NCBI GenBank assembly: GCA_937975765.1
Contig: CALJUR010000091.1
Coordinates: forward strand, 1 to 64,000
Direction of reading: 5' to 3'
Length of the DNA stretch: 64,000 bases
Origin: an uncultured Myxococcales bacterium
Lineage (GTDB): Bacteria; Myxococcota_A; UBA9042; DTJE01
Shown here: one piece after another, positions 14,821-23,786 of the stretch
Layout of the letters: each line of letters begins with the position of its first letter
How positions within the stretch are numbered: the first letter of the stretch is position 1
The notes under the pieces: generated by a model
The model's database searches: none
Told to the model about the DNA's origin: nothing
Seen by the model: the letters and a program-made list of their open reading frames with translations, nothing else
Program-made: the position numbers and the translations under genes

Positions 14821-17604
14821 CTACTTCTTCAGGGGGTTGCCTTCGCGGTCCAGTTCGACGATCGGCCCGGTCTTCAGGGCTTCCAGGTCCGCGCGGATGG
14901 CCTGCGCGTCGCCGACCACCACGATCGCCAGGCGGTCCACCGGCAGCCTCTGCGCCGCCACCCGGCTGGCCTCGGCGGCCGTGACCGCCTGCACCTGCCC
15001 CGGGAACGTCTCCAGCGCGTCCTCCGGCAGCCCGTACAGCACGACGTCGCCCAGTTCGCCCGCGATCTGCCCCGGGGTCGCGAACCGCCGGGCATAGCCG
15101 TTCACGATCGAGCCCACCGCGTACGCCAGTTCGTCCTTCGTCAGCGGTCGCTTCCCGGCGATCCCCTCGATCTCGGCCAGCATCTCCTTCAGCGCCGCCG
15201 CAGTCACCTTGGTCTGCACCGGCGCGGACGCCGTGAAATCGCCGCCCGCCAGGCCGTAGTCGAACCGGGTGCGCGCGCCGTAGGTATAGCCCTTGTCCTC
15301 GCGCAGGTTCAGGTTCAGCCGGGACACGAACTGCCCGCCCAGCGCCGTGTTCACCACCTCCAGCGCCGCGAAGTCCGACGTGGTGCGAGGCACGCCCGGC
15401 AGGCCCGCCAGCAGGATCGACTGGGCCGCCCCGGGCTTGTCCACCAGGTAGATCGTCCGCGGCCCCGCGGCCGGGATCGCCGGCAGCACGCGCGTCTTCT
15501 GCGTGCCCTTCTTCCACTTCCCGAACGCCTTGGCCAGCGCCGCCTGGACCTCGGCACGCGTCACGTCGCCGACCACGATCAGGCGCGCGTTCGACGCCTG
15601 GAACTCGCTGCGCCAGAATGCCTTCACGTCCTCGAGGGTCGCCGCCTGCACCGCCTCCGGTGTGCCCAGGCTGGGCCGCCCGTACGGGTGATCGCCGTAG
15701 ATGACCTTCTGTCCCACGGTGAACGCCACGTACTGCGGCTGGTCCAGAACCTGCTTCAACTGCACCAGGCGCCGCGTCCGCTGGCGCTCCAGTTCCTCGG
15801 CCGGGAAGTCCGGCCGCAGCACCACGTCGGCCATCAGCGCCAGCGACTGGTCCATCTGCCCCTTCAGCGTGGACAGGTGGGCCACCATCGCGTCCGTCGA
15901 GGCCTGCACGTCCAGTTGCGCGCCCAGGGCCTCCACCGCGTCCGCGATCTGCTTCGACGTCTTCCCGGCGGCCCCTTCCTGCATCAGCGCCGCCGTCAGG
16001 GACGCCAGCCCCTGCCGCCCTTCCGGTTCCGCCGCGGACCCGCCCGGCACCACCAGGGAGTAGGACACCAGCGGCAGCGCGTGCTGCTGGACCAGCGTCA
16101 CCTCCATCCCGTTCGGCATCGTGAAGCGCTCCCGCGCGGGCAGCCGGAAGGCCGACTCCGGGCCCTTCCCGGGCATCTTCGCGCGGTCCAGACCGCTGGC
16201 CTCGTCCGGCGCGCCGGGGGCCATCTCGCCCATCGGCACGACGCGCGTCGCGACCCGCGGGGCCTTCAGGTACTTCGCGGCGGTCCGGTTCACCTGCGCC
16301 ACGTCCAGGTCCAGGTATCGCTGGAGGTCCCACCGGAACCGGTCCGGGTCGCCCAGGGAATGGTGGTAGGCGTTCAGGCGGTCCGCGATGCCCCCGAAGC
16401 CGCCGATGGACTGCATCGACCGCACGAAGTCCGCCATCGTGGACGTGCGCACCCGCTCCAGCTCCTCCTGCGTGATGCCCTTCTCCAGGGCCTCCGCCAT
16501 CACCTCCATCGCGGCCTTCTCGACCTCCTCGGTCGTGTGCCCGGGACGCGGCGTCAGCATCACCTGGAACACCCCCGCCAACTGCGAAGACATGTGGTAC
16601 GCCACGGCCTCCTGCGCGATCTCCCGCCGGTAGACCAGTTCGTGGTACAGCCGAGAGGTCCGCCCGCCGCCCAGGACCTGCGCGAAGGCGTCCATCGCGG
16701 CGTCGTCGCCGTCGTACAGCGGGACGGTATGCCAGGAGAAGTAGGTCCGGGGGAACTGCACGCGGTCCTGCACGACCAGGTCCACGTCGCCGGACAGCCG
16801 AGGCACCCAGCGGTCCACCCGCGACACCGGCGGCCCGGGCGGGATCGCGCCGAACAGCTTCGTGATCATCGCTTTCGCCGCGTCCGTGTCGAAGTCGCCC
16901 ACGATGGCCAGGCTGGCGTTGTTCGGCGTGTAGTAGGTGTTGAAGAACTCCTTCACGTCGTCCATCGACGCGGCGTTCAGGTCCTCCATGGACCCGATGG
17001 TCGGCCAGTTGTAGGGGTGCGTCGCGGGGTACAGCACCGCCAGCGTCCTCTCCCACACGGTTCCGTACGGCCGGTTCTCGTAGTTCTGGCGCCTTTCGTT
17101 CTGCACGACCGACCGCTGGTTGTCCAGGCGCTCCTGGGTCATCGCCTGCAGCAGGAAGCCCATCCGGTCGGCCTCCAGCCACAGAGCCCGCTCCAGGTAC
17201 CCGGCCGGCACGACCTCCCAGTACCGCGTCCGGTCGGTGGAGGTGGCGCCGTTGACCTGCCCCCCGATGTCCTGCAGCGGCTTGAAGTAGTCGTCGTCGC
17301 AGTGCTTCGACCCCTGGAACATCAGGTGTTCGAACAGGTGCGCAAACCCGGTGCGGCCGGGACGCTCGTTCTTCGACCCCACCTGGTAGTTGATGTCGAT
17401 CGCCACCAGCGGCAGGCGGTGGTCCTCTTTCAGGAACACGGTCAGCCCGTTCGGCAGGTGCCAGGTCTCCGGCTGCAGGTCCCGGATCGGGTTGTCCATC
17501 GGCTTGCTCCTCGCGGCCTTCCCCGCGCCTACGCCACCCGTCTTCGCCATCGCGGACGGGCCGACCATCACCATCGCCACCAGCACGCAGGCCCATGCCC
17601 TCAT
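14821..17604 (-). CDS. Exported M16-family zinc metalloprotease (927 aa, tandem domains)
   Basis: M16 (insulinase/pitrilysin) proteases degrade peptides inside a closed chamber made of four related domains. The inverted zinc motif HxxEH is at residues 89-93 (HLFEH), with the distal glutamate in VVQNERRQNYENRPYG. The second half repeats the fold (FTMPNGMEVTLVQQHALPLV onward) but has no HxxEH, so it is the usual inactive partner. The ATG at 17604 opens a signal peptide (RAWACVLVAMVMVGPSAMA), predicting a periplasmic or surface place. A longer upstream start would bury this signal. It sits 61 bases downstream of the 816-residue unknown gene and just before the HAD gene, all on the minus strand. 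Confidence 0.94.
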   Translation of the reverse strand: MRAWACVLVAMVMVGPSAMAKTGGVGAGKAARSKPMDNPIRDLQPETWHLPNGLTVFLKEDHRLPLVAIDINYQVGSKNERPGRTGFAHLFEHLMFQGSKHCDDDYFKPLQDIGGQVNGATSTDRTRYWEVVPAGYLERALWLEADRMGFLLQAMTQERLDNQRSVVQNERRQNYENRPYGTVWERTLAVLYPATHPYNWPTIGSMEDLNAASMDDVKEFFNTYYTPNNASLAIVGDFDTDAAKAMITKLFGAIPPGPPVSRVDRWVPRLSGDVDLVVQDRVQFPRTYFSWHTVPLYDGDDAAMDAFAQVLGGGRTSRLYHELVYRREIAQEAVAYHMSSQLAGVFQVMLTPRPGHTTEEVEKAAMEVMAEALEKGITQEELERVRTSTMADFVRSMQSIGGFGGIADRLNAYHHSLGDPDRFRWDLQRYLDLDVAQVNRTAAKYLKAPRVATRVVPMGEMAPGAPDEASGLDRAKMPGKGPESAFRLPARERFTMPNGMEVTLVQQHALPLVSYSLVVPGGSAAEPEGRQGLASLTAALMQEGAAGKTSKQIADAVEALGAQLDVQASTDAMVAHLSTLKGQMDQSLALMADVVLRPDFPAEELERQRTRRLVQLKQVLDQPQYVAFTVGQKVIYGDHPYGRPSLGTPEAVQAATLEDVKAFWRSEFQASNARLIVVGDVTRAEVQAALAKAFGKWKKGTQKTRVLPAIPAAGPRTIYLVDKPGAAQSILLAGLPGVPRTTSDFAALEVVNTALGGQFVSRLNLNLREDKGYTYGARTRFDYGLAGGDFTASAPVQTKVTAAALKEMLAEIEGIAGKRPLTKDELAYAVGSIVNGYARRFATPGQIAGELGDVVLYGLPEDALETFPGQVQAVTAAEASRVAAQRLPVDRLAIVVVGDAQAIRADLEALKTGPIVELDREGNPLKK

Positions 17605-17665
17605 CGAGCCCTCCCCGACCGACGTCCCCCTCAACCGGCGGGACGGGGTCGCCATTCCCGGGAGC

Positions 17666-20116
17666 CTACCGGCGCCACAGCAGCCACAGCAGGACGACCG
17701 CCACGCCCGCGCCCATCAGGATGTACGCGAAGATCCGCCGGTAGCTGGCGGCGGTCCGCCGGACCTCCTTCAGCATCCGGACGATCTCCGGATTCCCGGG
17801 CTGCAGGGTGTTCAGGCGCTCCATGACCGCGACCTGGGTCTGGGTGTCGGGGGAGGCCTGCAGCATCGTCAGCAGGTGCTGGCCCGTCCGGTGCCGGACG
17901 CGCACCGACGCCTCCCCGGACAGCCGCGACGACAGCCATTCCCCCAGGAAGGCCTCGGCCTCGGGGCCCGAACTCTCGCCGCGACGCCACGTCATGTACC
18001 ACTCGGCGATCGCGACCTGGACGTCCGGGTCCCCGCCCGTGACGTCCAGCAGGCGCTCGATGGCATCCCGCTCCTCGGCCGACCGCCCGCCACGCAGCAG
18101 GCTGCCGATCGAGTGCCGCACCGCCTGCTTGACCAGCCCGCGCACCCGGGCATCGAACGGGGGCCCCAGCCGCCGCGCCAGCAGCCCCCCCAGCCGGAGC
18201 AGGGCGTCCGAAGGCTCCCTGCCCTCGAACGTCGCCACGAACCATTCGCACAGGCGCGCCCGGGCGTCGTCGTCCGGAATGGTGTCCAGGATGGCCTGGC
18301 AGAGTTCCTCCCAGGCCCCGCGCGCCGACTCGTCCTGCAGGCTGCAGAACGCGTCCTCGCGCACCAGTTCGCCGCATCGTCGCCCGGCATCGCCGCGCAG
18401 CCGCGTCCAGATGCGTCGTCCGCGGCGCACGTTCTCCAGCCAGCGCGGCCCCGCCTTGACCACCCCCCGGGCGCGCTCCCAGACCTCCAGCAGCAGGCGA
18501 TCCGGCACCCCGTGCAGCGACTCGTAGTGGTCGATCAGCGCCATCACCGAGCCGACGTTCCCGGACGCCAGGGCCGCGTCCAGCCGCCGGTGCGCGACCG
18601 CCACGGACTGCCCGTATGCCGGGAACCGCGAGACCAGTTCCTCGAACGTCTCCCAGTCGTCCTCGCGCTGCCCCAGCCAGGCCAGGAACTCCGAAGCGAC
18701 CGCGTGCGCGGGAACGGGGTGCCGCACCGCGGCCAGCAGGAGCCGCCGCAGCCCTTCCGGGGGGCCGGGAAGCTCGGGCAGCGCGCATCCAGCGGCGTCC
18801 TCCGCGGCCAGGCGGACCTCGCGCGTTCCGCCTCCCTGGATCGCCGCGTCCAGGTCGCCGCCCTCCAGCAGCCCGCCCAGCAGGGCGTCCAGACGGGTCC
18901 GGCGCTGGGCCCAGAAACGGTCCAGGGCCTCTTGCGCGCGCGCCTCCATTCCGTCCACCGGCCGGGCCGCCAGTTCCTCCCGGTTCGACTGGGCCCGCTC
19001 GACGAATGCCTGAGGCGGCTCGGCCAGGCCCAGCGTCGAGGGATCGCCTCCCGCCTCCCGGTACAGCGCCCTCAGCGGCTCCTGGAGCGGGTCGTCCCGC
19101 CTCACCAGCGGCAGCACGGCCGCCGCCTTCTCGATCGCCGCCCGGGCGTCCTCCGGGTACCGTTTCACCAGCGACAGCCGGGCGCGCAGCATCGCGCACT
19201 CGATCGGGAAGACGCCTCGCTCCAGCAGGCGGTCCAGGATCCGCCAGGCGGACTGGGGGGAGCCGGTCCCGGCCTCGATCCGGGCCACCTCGTACTCCAT
19301 CCAGTCCTCGAGGAACGGGTCCCTCGACAGCATCTCGGTGCGCACGGCCAGGATCCGGGACGTCAGCAGGCGCGTCGCCTCCCTCATCTCGGACGTCGCG
19401 CGGGTCGAGCCTGCGGCGACGTCGTTCGCGACGCACTCGCCGCCCAGGGCCTCGGTGAACTCCTCGTGCAAGACCCAGACCCGCTTCAGGTCGTCCAGGA
19501 GGATCCCGGTCGCGCGCGATGCCGCCACCAGGTACCGGACCTCGATGCCCGACCGGATCTCGTTCACGTACGCCAGGTCGCCCTCGCTGTCGGACCAGCG
19601 GTCCAGCAGGTCCACGAGTGGCGGCAGGCGCTCGTCCCTGGGCCCCATCTCGATGGCACGCCGCAGCCGCTGCAGCGACGACCGGATCGGCGGAACGGGT
19701 GCCGTCCGCGCGAACTCCTCGGCAGCCAGGACCGTGGACTCCAGGAAGTGCCGGCGGACGCGGTTGGCGTGCAGCAGGTCCATCAGGTTCCACGCCTGCT
19801 TCAGGGCGTCGGGGGCCAGCAGCGGGACGATCGGCATGAAGACGCGGTTGGCGGCTTCCATGGCGGTGTCGACCAGCGCTTCCGGCAGGCCCAGTTGCCG
19901 CCCCTCGCGGTCGATGGCGTCCTGCACCAGCAGGAAGAAGGTCCAGGCGGCCTCCTTCCAGCCCTCCAGCGAGAGCCCCATCGAGGAGGCCTCGCGCAGC
20001 CGTCCGACCCACCTCGCGAGGTCCCCGGACGTCGGGCCGGCCTCCAGCGACTGCGTCGCCGCGACCACCTCGGCCAGCACCCTGCTGCCGGGATACTGGA
20101 AGGGAGCCTCGTCCAT
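17666..20116 (-). CDS. Large unknown protein with C-terminal membrane anchor (816 aa)
   Basis: I do not recognise the family. The protein is almost entirely helical and rich in Ala, Leu, Arg and Glu, with repeated patterns such as AWRILDRLLERGVFPIECAMLRARLSLVKRYPEDARAAIEKAA that look like degenerate TPR or other alpha-solenoid repeats. It ends in one hydrophobic helix (FAYILMGAGVAVVLLWLLW) followed by RR, so the bulk faces the cytoplasm if the topology is tail-anchored. The ATG at 20116 begins MDEAPFQYPG. It is divergent from the Ser/Thr kinase gene with 120 bases between the starts, which suggests a kinase partner or substrate, but this is inference. Confidence 0.8.
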   Translation of the reverse strand: MDEAPFQYPGSRVLAEVVAATQSLEAGPTSGDLARWVGRLREASSMGLSLEGWKEAAWTFFLLVQDAIDREGRQLGLPEALVDTAMEAANRVFMPIVPLLAPDALKQAWNLMDLLHANRVRRHFLESTVLAAEEFARTAPVPPIRSSLQRLRRAIEMGPRDERLPPLVDLLDRWSDSEGDLAYVNEIRSGIEVRYLVAASRATGILLDDLKRVWVLHEEFTEALGGECVANDVAAGSTRATSEMREATRLLTSRILAVRTEMLSRDPFLEDWMEYEVARIEAGTGSPQSAWRILDRLLERGVFPIECAMLRARLSLVKRYPEDARAAIEKAAAVLPLVRRDDPLQEPLRALYREAGGDPSTLGLAEPPQAFVERAQSNREELAARPVDGMEARAQEALDRFWAQRRTRLDALLGGLLEGGDLDAAIQGGGTREVRLAAEDAAGCALPELPGPPEGLRRLLLAAVRHPVPAHAVASEFLAWLGQREDDWETFEELVSRFPAYGQSVAVAHRRLDAALASGNVGSVMALIDHYESLHGVPDRLLLEVWERARGVVKAGPRWLENVRRGRRIWTRLRGDAGRRCGELVREDAFCSLQDESARGAWEELCQAILDTIPDDDARARLCEWFVATFEGREPSDALLRLGGLLARRLGPPFDARVRGLVKQAVRHSIGSLLRGGRSAEERDAIERLLDVTGGDPDVQVAIAEWYMTWRRGESSGPEAEAFLGEWLSSRLSGEASVRVRHRTGQHLLTMLQASPDTQTQVAVMERLNTLQPGNPEIVRMLKEVRRTAASYRRIFAYILMGAGVAVVLLWLLWRR

Positions 20117-20236
20117 GTCGTGCCCGCTTTCCTGCAGGGGGGGCCGCGATCGAGGATACCCGGGATGGCACCCCTGGTCCAGCAACACAACGTCTTGTGC
20201 TATCATTTCGCCCGTCGCTGGCCCGGTGGACCCCCG

Positions 20237-22051
20237 ATGCGCATCTGCCCGGAATGCAAGACCCGAACCGAGGAACGCACCTGTCCCTCCTGCCGCATCA
20301 CCACCGTGGACGAAAGCGTTCTTTCCGGCCAGGACCTGGTCGGCCGCGTGTTCGTCGAACGGTACGAGGTCGTCCAGTTGCTGGGGCGCGGCGGCATGGG
20401 CGCCGTGTACCAGGCCCGGCACCTGGCAATGGACTCGCAGGTGGCCCTGAAGGTGCTGCGACGGGACGCCTCCGGGGACCTCGAGTCGATCGAGCGCTTC
20501 TACCGCGAGGCCCGCTCGGCCAGCCGCCTGCAGCACCCGAACACGATCCGCGTGTTCGACTTCGGCCAGTCCGATGACGGCCAATTGTTCCTGGCCATGG
20601 AGTACCTGGACGGGCACACGCTGCGTTCCGAGGTCCGGCGGGTCGGCCGCATGGACGAGGCGCGCGTGCTGCACATCGCCGAGCAGGTCGCCCGGTCGCT
20701 GGGCGAGGCCCACTCGAAGGGCATCGTCCACCGGGACGTGAAGCCCGAGAACATCTTCCTGCTGAACGACATCGTCGGCCAGCCGGACTTCGTGAAGGTG
20801 CTGGACTTCGGCGTCGCCCGCACGGTCACCAACGAGAGCCTGACCCGCACCGGCCTGGCGATCGGGACCCCGGCCTACATGAGCCCGGAACAGGCCCGCG
20901 GCGAGAAGGTGGACGGGCGTTCGGACCTGTATTCCCTGGGCATCATGATGTTCGAGATGGCGGCGGGCATCCCGCCGTTCGAATCGAACACCCCCATGCA
21001 CCTGATGCTGAAGCAGATCAGCGAGCCCCCCCCCCGACTGGCCGAGGTGTGCCAAGGGGGGATCTCGGCGGGATTCGACTCCCTGGTGGACGAACTGCTG
21101 TCGAAGCAGGCCGATCAGAGGCCGCCCGATGCCGCGACCCTGCTGGAGCGCATCGCGGTGCTGAAGCCGATCGTGACGACGCCGCGCGGGACCCAGGCGA
21201 CGGTCGCGGTCGCCCGCGAGGAATCCACGCCGGTGCGCAGCGGATCGGCCGCCTTCCTGGACCCGACCGGGCCCATGCGCACGCCGACCACGCCGATCCG
21301 GGTGCTGCCCCAGGAGGGCGTGCGCGGGCCTTCCTCGTCGTCCGGCAGCCCCCGCCCGGCCAGCGGCCTGTCGGGCAGGGCCACCGGCCCCCAGGGTCCC
21401 GTCGCCTCCTCCCGCAATTCCGGGAGGACCCTGTTGATGGACTCGCCGTCCGGGGGCAGCCCGGCCATCCCGGTCCGGCGCCCGACACCGGCGCCCGGAC
21501 CGCGCGGCCGGACGATGACCTCCGACCTCGACCTGGGGCCGTCCCCGAACGGCGGGACCGGCCGGCGCAGCCGCGTCCTGCCGATCGCCCTGGTCCTGGT
21601 GCTGGTCGCGCTGGCCGCCGCGGGGGGGGGCCTCTGGTGGATCGGCCAGGGCCCGGTCCCGTCGGTCGACGAGGCGGTCCCGGCCCAGGCTGCCGTCCCC
21701 GCGCCGGTGACGCCTCCCGTCGTCCCCGCGCCGGCCCCTGCCGCCGTGCCCCAGGAACCCCCGCCCCCGCCTCCCGAGGCTCCCAAACCGGCCCCCGTCC
21801 GCGCGCGCCTGGCGGGGACCCCGGAGGGTGCGAAGGTGGTCCGCCTGCCCGACAACACCTCCCTCGGCCATCTTCCGGCGGACGTCGAGATCGCGCCGGG
21901 GACCTCGGTGCACGTCCGGGTGTCGGCGGCGGGCTACCGGTCGCAGGAACTGGACCTGTCGTACGACGAGGTGAAGGGGGCGCCGGAACGGACGATCAAG
22001 TTGACGAGGCAGAAGCCGGTCGAGACCGGCGACGGCGACTGGAGCCTCTGA
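20237..22051 (+). CDS. Membrane Ser/Thr protein kinase with N-terminal zinc ribbon and C-terminal PEGA-like domain (604 aa)
   Basis: A CPEC-x10-CPSC zinc ribbon occupies residues 4-19. The kinase domain spans about 42-310, with the Gly loop GRGGMGAVY (50-58), ATP lysine K72 (VALKVLR), catalytic HRDVKPEN (D167) and DFG (190-192), and the activation loop up to GTPAYMSPEQ. A Pro/Ser/Gly linker full of TPTTPIR-type sites follows, then one membrane helix at 447-469 and a Pro/Ala spacer. The last 75 residues (LAGTPEGAKVVRLPD...VHVRVSAAGYRSQELDLSY) look like a PEGA domain, likely outside the membrane. This layout is common in Myxococcota. TATCAT at 20201-20206 may be its -10 box. It converges with the beta-helix gene, 12 bases from stop to stop. 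Confidence 0.94.
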   Translation: MRICPECKTRTEERTCPSCRITTVDESVLSGQDLVGRVFVERYEVVQLLGRGGMGAVYQARHLAMDSQVALKVLRRDASGDLESIERFYREARSASRLQHPNTIRVFDFGQSDDGQLFLAMEYLDGHTLRSEVRRVGRMDEARVLHIAEQVARSLGEAHSKGIVHRDVKPENIFLLNDIVGQPDFVKVLDFGVARTVTNESLTRTGLAIGTPAYMSPEQARGEKVDGRSDLYSLGIMMFEMAAGIPPFESNTPMHLMLKQISEPPPRLAEVCQGGISAGFDSLVDELLSKQADQRPPDAATLLERIAVLKPIVTTPRGTQATVAVAREESTPVRSGSAAFLDPTGPMRTPTTPIRVLPQEGVRGPSSSSGSPRPASGLSGRATGPQGPVASSRNSGRTLLMDSPSGGSPAIPVRRPTPAPGPRGRTMTSDLDLGPSPNGGTGRRSRVLPIALVLVLVALAAAGGGLWWIGQGPVPSVDEAVPAQAAVPAPVTPPVVPAPAPAAVPQEPPPPPPEAPKPAPVRARLAGTPEGAKVVRLPDNTSLGHLPADVEIAPGTSVHVRVSAAGYRSQELDLSYDEVKGAPERTIKLTRQKPVETGDGDWSL

Positions 22052-22063
22052 AACCCGGTTCTC

Positions 22064-23437
22064 CTACCTCTTCCCGCGGAACAGGTCGCAGCGGTTGTCC
22101 GAGACCCCGGAGGTCTTCCCCGATTCCAGGAACAGGCCTCCGCGCCGGTTGTCCGCGCAGACGTTCCCGATCAGCCTGGGCGCGGCCTTGTCCACCACGG
22201 CCAGGCCGTACTGCCCGTTCGAGCTGCACGTGTTCCCCCGGGCCACGCCGCCCGCGTCATCGAACCAGGCGATCCCCACCTTGCCGTTGGCACGGCAGGT
22301 GCAGCCCTCGATCGACGGGCGGGCCTTCCCGGCCAGCTTGATGCCGTGCAACTGGTTCCCGGTGAACTCGGAGGCCGTGACCATGCCGTCGACATCGCCC
22401 TGCAGCAGCAGCCCCTCGCCCCCGCGCTTCCCCGCCTGGTCGCGCACCCCGCCGCTGACCTTGATTCCCCGGAAATCCACGGTCCCCTGTTCGACGATCA
22501 CCACCCGGGACCACCTGACGCCCTGGTGCTCGACCGCCAGGTCGTGCAGTTCGAAGGTCCCCTTGCCCAGGAAGCGCATCACGTACCCCTCCCCGTCCCC
22601 CACGATCACCGTCGTGTTCCTGCCGTCCCCCTGCAGCTTGACCGGCAGGGAGAGGTCCAGGGGCCGGGAGAGGCGGTGCAGGCCACCCGACAGCCGGATG
22701 ACCGCACCCGACCTGGCGTCCACCAGCGCGTCCTCCAGTTTCGCGTAGTCCCCGGTGCCATCCAGCGCGACCGTCAACGGGCCGCTGCGGGACCCTGGCC
22801 GGTAGCGGGTGGGCGGGGACGGCGCGGCGGCGGGGGCCGTGGGGGGCACGACGGCGGCCGGGGCCGGCGCGGACGGCGCGGGGGGCGTCCTCGCGGGCTC
22901 GGCGGTCGAGGGAGCGGGAGCCGGAATGGTGCTGCCGGCAGCCGGGGCCGGCGTGGCCGCGGCAGTCGCGGGCGCCGGGGTCGCCCCGGGCTTTGCGGGC
23001 TGCGCCTTCACGTCTCCCGTCGCCGCGGCGGAAGGGGACGTCCCGCATTTCGCGATCACCACCCCCGTCAGGAAACTGGCCTTCTCCCGGTCCTTCTTCG
23101 GCAGTTTCTCGATCCCCACCAGGGCGAACTCGCGGTGGGCCTCGACGCATCGCCCGAGGTTGGCCAGGCTGACCGCCCAGTAGAGCCGCGCGTACGGGTT
23201 CGGGAAGATCAGGATGGCCTTGGCGAACAGTTCCTCGGCTCCCGCCCAGTCGTCCTCCTCGAACTTCGCGCGCCCCTTGTCGTACAGGACCTTCGCCGCC
23301 TTCTCCTCCTCGGACCGGGCCTGGGCCCGGGCGGGATTCGACGACAGCAGCACCCCGGATGCCAGCAGGAGGACTCCCAGGACGCGCACAAGCGCCCTGG
23401 ACCCGGGATCACGCACCGGATGTTCCGTCGGGTTCAT
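22064..23437 (-). CDS. Exported TPR and right-handed beta-helix protein (457 aa)
   Basis: A signal peptide (ALVRVLGVLLLASGVLLSSNPARAQA, written here only as its hydrophobic core LGVLLLASGVLL and AQA site) ends near residue 40. Residues 42-130 hold TPR-like helices (DDWAGAEELFAKAILIFPNPYARLYWAV). A 75-residue Ala/Pro/Thr linker follows, then residues 225-455 form a parallel beta-helix with repeated Asn/Gly rungs (GNQLHGIKLAGKARP, GNTCSSNGQYGLAVV, NVCADNRRGGLFLESG), as in NosD or pectate-lyase-like folds. It probably binds or cleaves a polysaccharide, or is structural, in the periplasm or on the surface. It is the last of three minus-strand genes after serC and the acyl-CoA-binding protein gene. 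Confidence 0.85.
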   Translation of the reverse strand: MNPTEHPVRDPGSRALVRVLGVLLLASGVLLSSNPARAQARSEEEKAAKVLYDKGRAKFEEDDWAGAEELFAKAILIFPNPYARLYWAVSLANLGRCVEAHREFALVGIEKLPKKDREKASFLTGVVIAKCGTSPSAAATGDVKAQPAKPGATPAPATAAATPAPAAGSTIPAPAPSTAEPARTPPAPSAPAPAAVVPPTAPAAAPSPPTRYRPGSRSGPLTVALDGTGDYAKLEDALVDARSGAVIRLSGGLHRLSRPLDLSLPVKLQGDGRNTTVIVGDGEGYVMRFLGKGTFELHDLAVEHQGVRWSRVVIVEQGTVDFRGIKVSGGVRDQAGKRGGEGLLLQGDVDGMVTASEFTGNQLHGIKLAGKARPSIEGCTCRANGKVGIAWFDDAGGVARGNTCSSNGQYGLAVVDKAAPRLIGNVCADNRRGGLFLESGKTSGVSDNRCDLFRGKR

Positions 23438-23482
23438 GTGCGGAAAACTAGCACGGTTTGCGGCAGGGGGGAACCGGGCGTT

Positions 23483-23743
23483 TCAGGAGTTCGCCTTCAC
23501 CAGTTCGTCGACGTACGCGACGTAATCGGCACGGGCCTTTTCCTGCGTCCAGCCCTTGTACTCGGCCCACGCGTCGTACTTCGCCTGGCCCCGGAAGTCC
23601 AGCATGCCGGGCCGCTTGCCCTGCACGTCGCCCTGGGTGGCCTGCTTGTACAGGCCGTACAGCTTCAGCAGCACGTCGGGCCCCTGCTCGGGCAGGGTCT
23701 TCAGCCGGGCCATCGCGTCTTCGAACGTCTTCTGATCCGCCAT
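23483..23743 (-). CDS. Acyl-CoA-binding protein (86 aa)
   Basis: ACBP is a small four-helix cytoplasmic carrier of long-chain acyl-CoA esters. The sequence covers the whole family domain: FEDAMARLKTLP, then LYGLYKQATQGDVQGKRPGML and YDAWAEYKGWTQEKARADYVAYV, which hold the conserved Tyr and Lys residues that bind CoA. The family is universal in eukaryotes but patchy in bacteria, where it occurs in some deltaproteobacteria, myxobacteria and environmental lineages. A GGAGGAG site lies just before the ATG at 23743. It sits between serC and the beta-helix gene. Confidence 0.94.
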   Translation of the reverse strand: MADQKTFEDAMARLKTLPEQGPDVLLKLYGLYKQATQGDVQGKRPGMLDFRGQAKYDAWAEYKGWTQEKARADYVAYVDELVKANS

Positions 23744-23786
23744 GAGCGCTCCTCCTTGACGTGGGGAACCACAGGGATGCCGTATT

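Noticed and set aside
12418..17826. Plus-strand open frame of 1802 codons
   Set aside because: It crosses the YidE-like gene in another frame and runs antisense to the HAD and M16 peptidase genes, with low-complexity Arg/Pro/Gly/His content.
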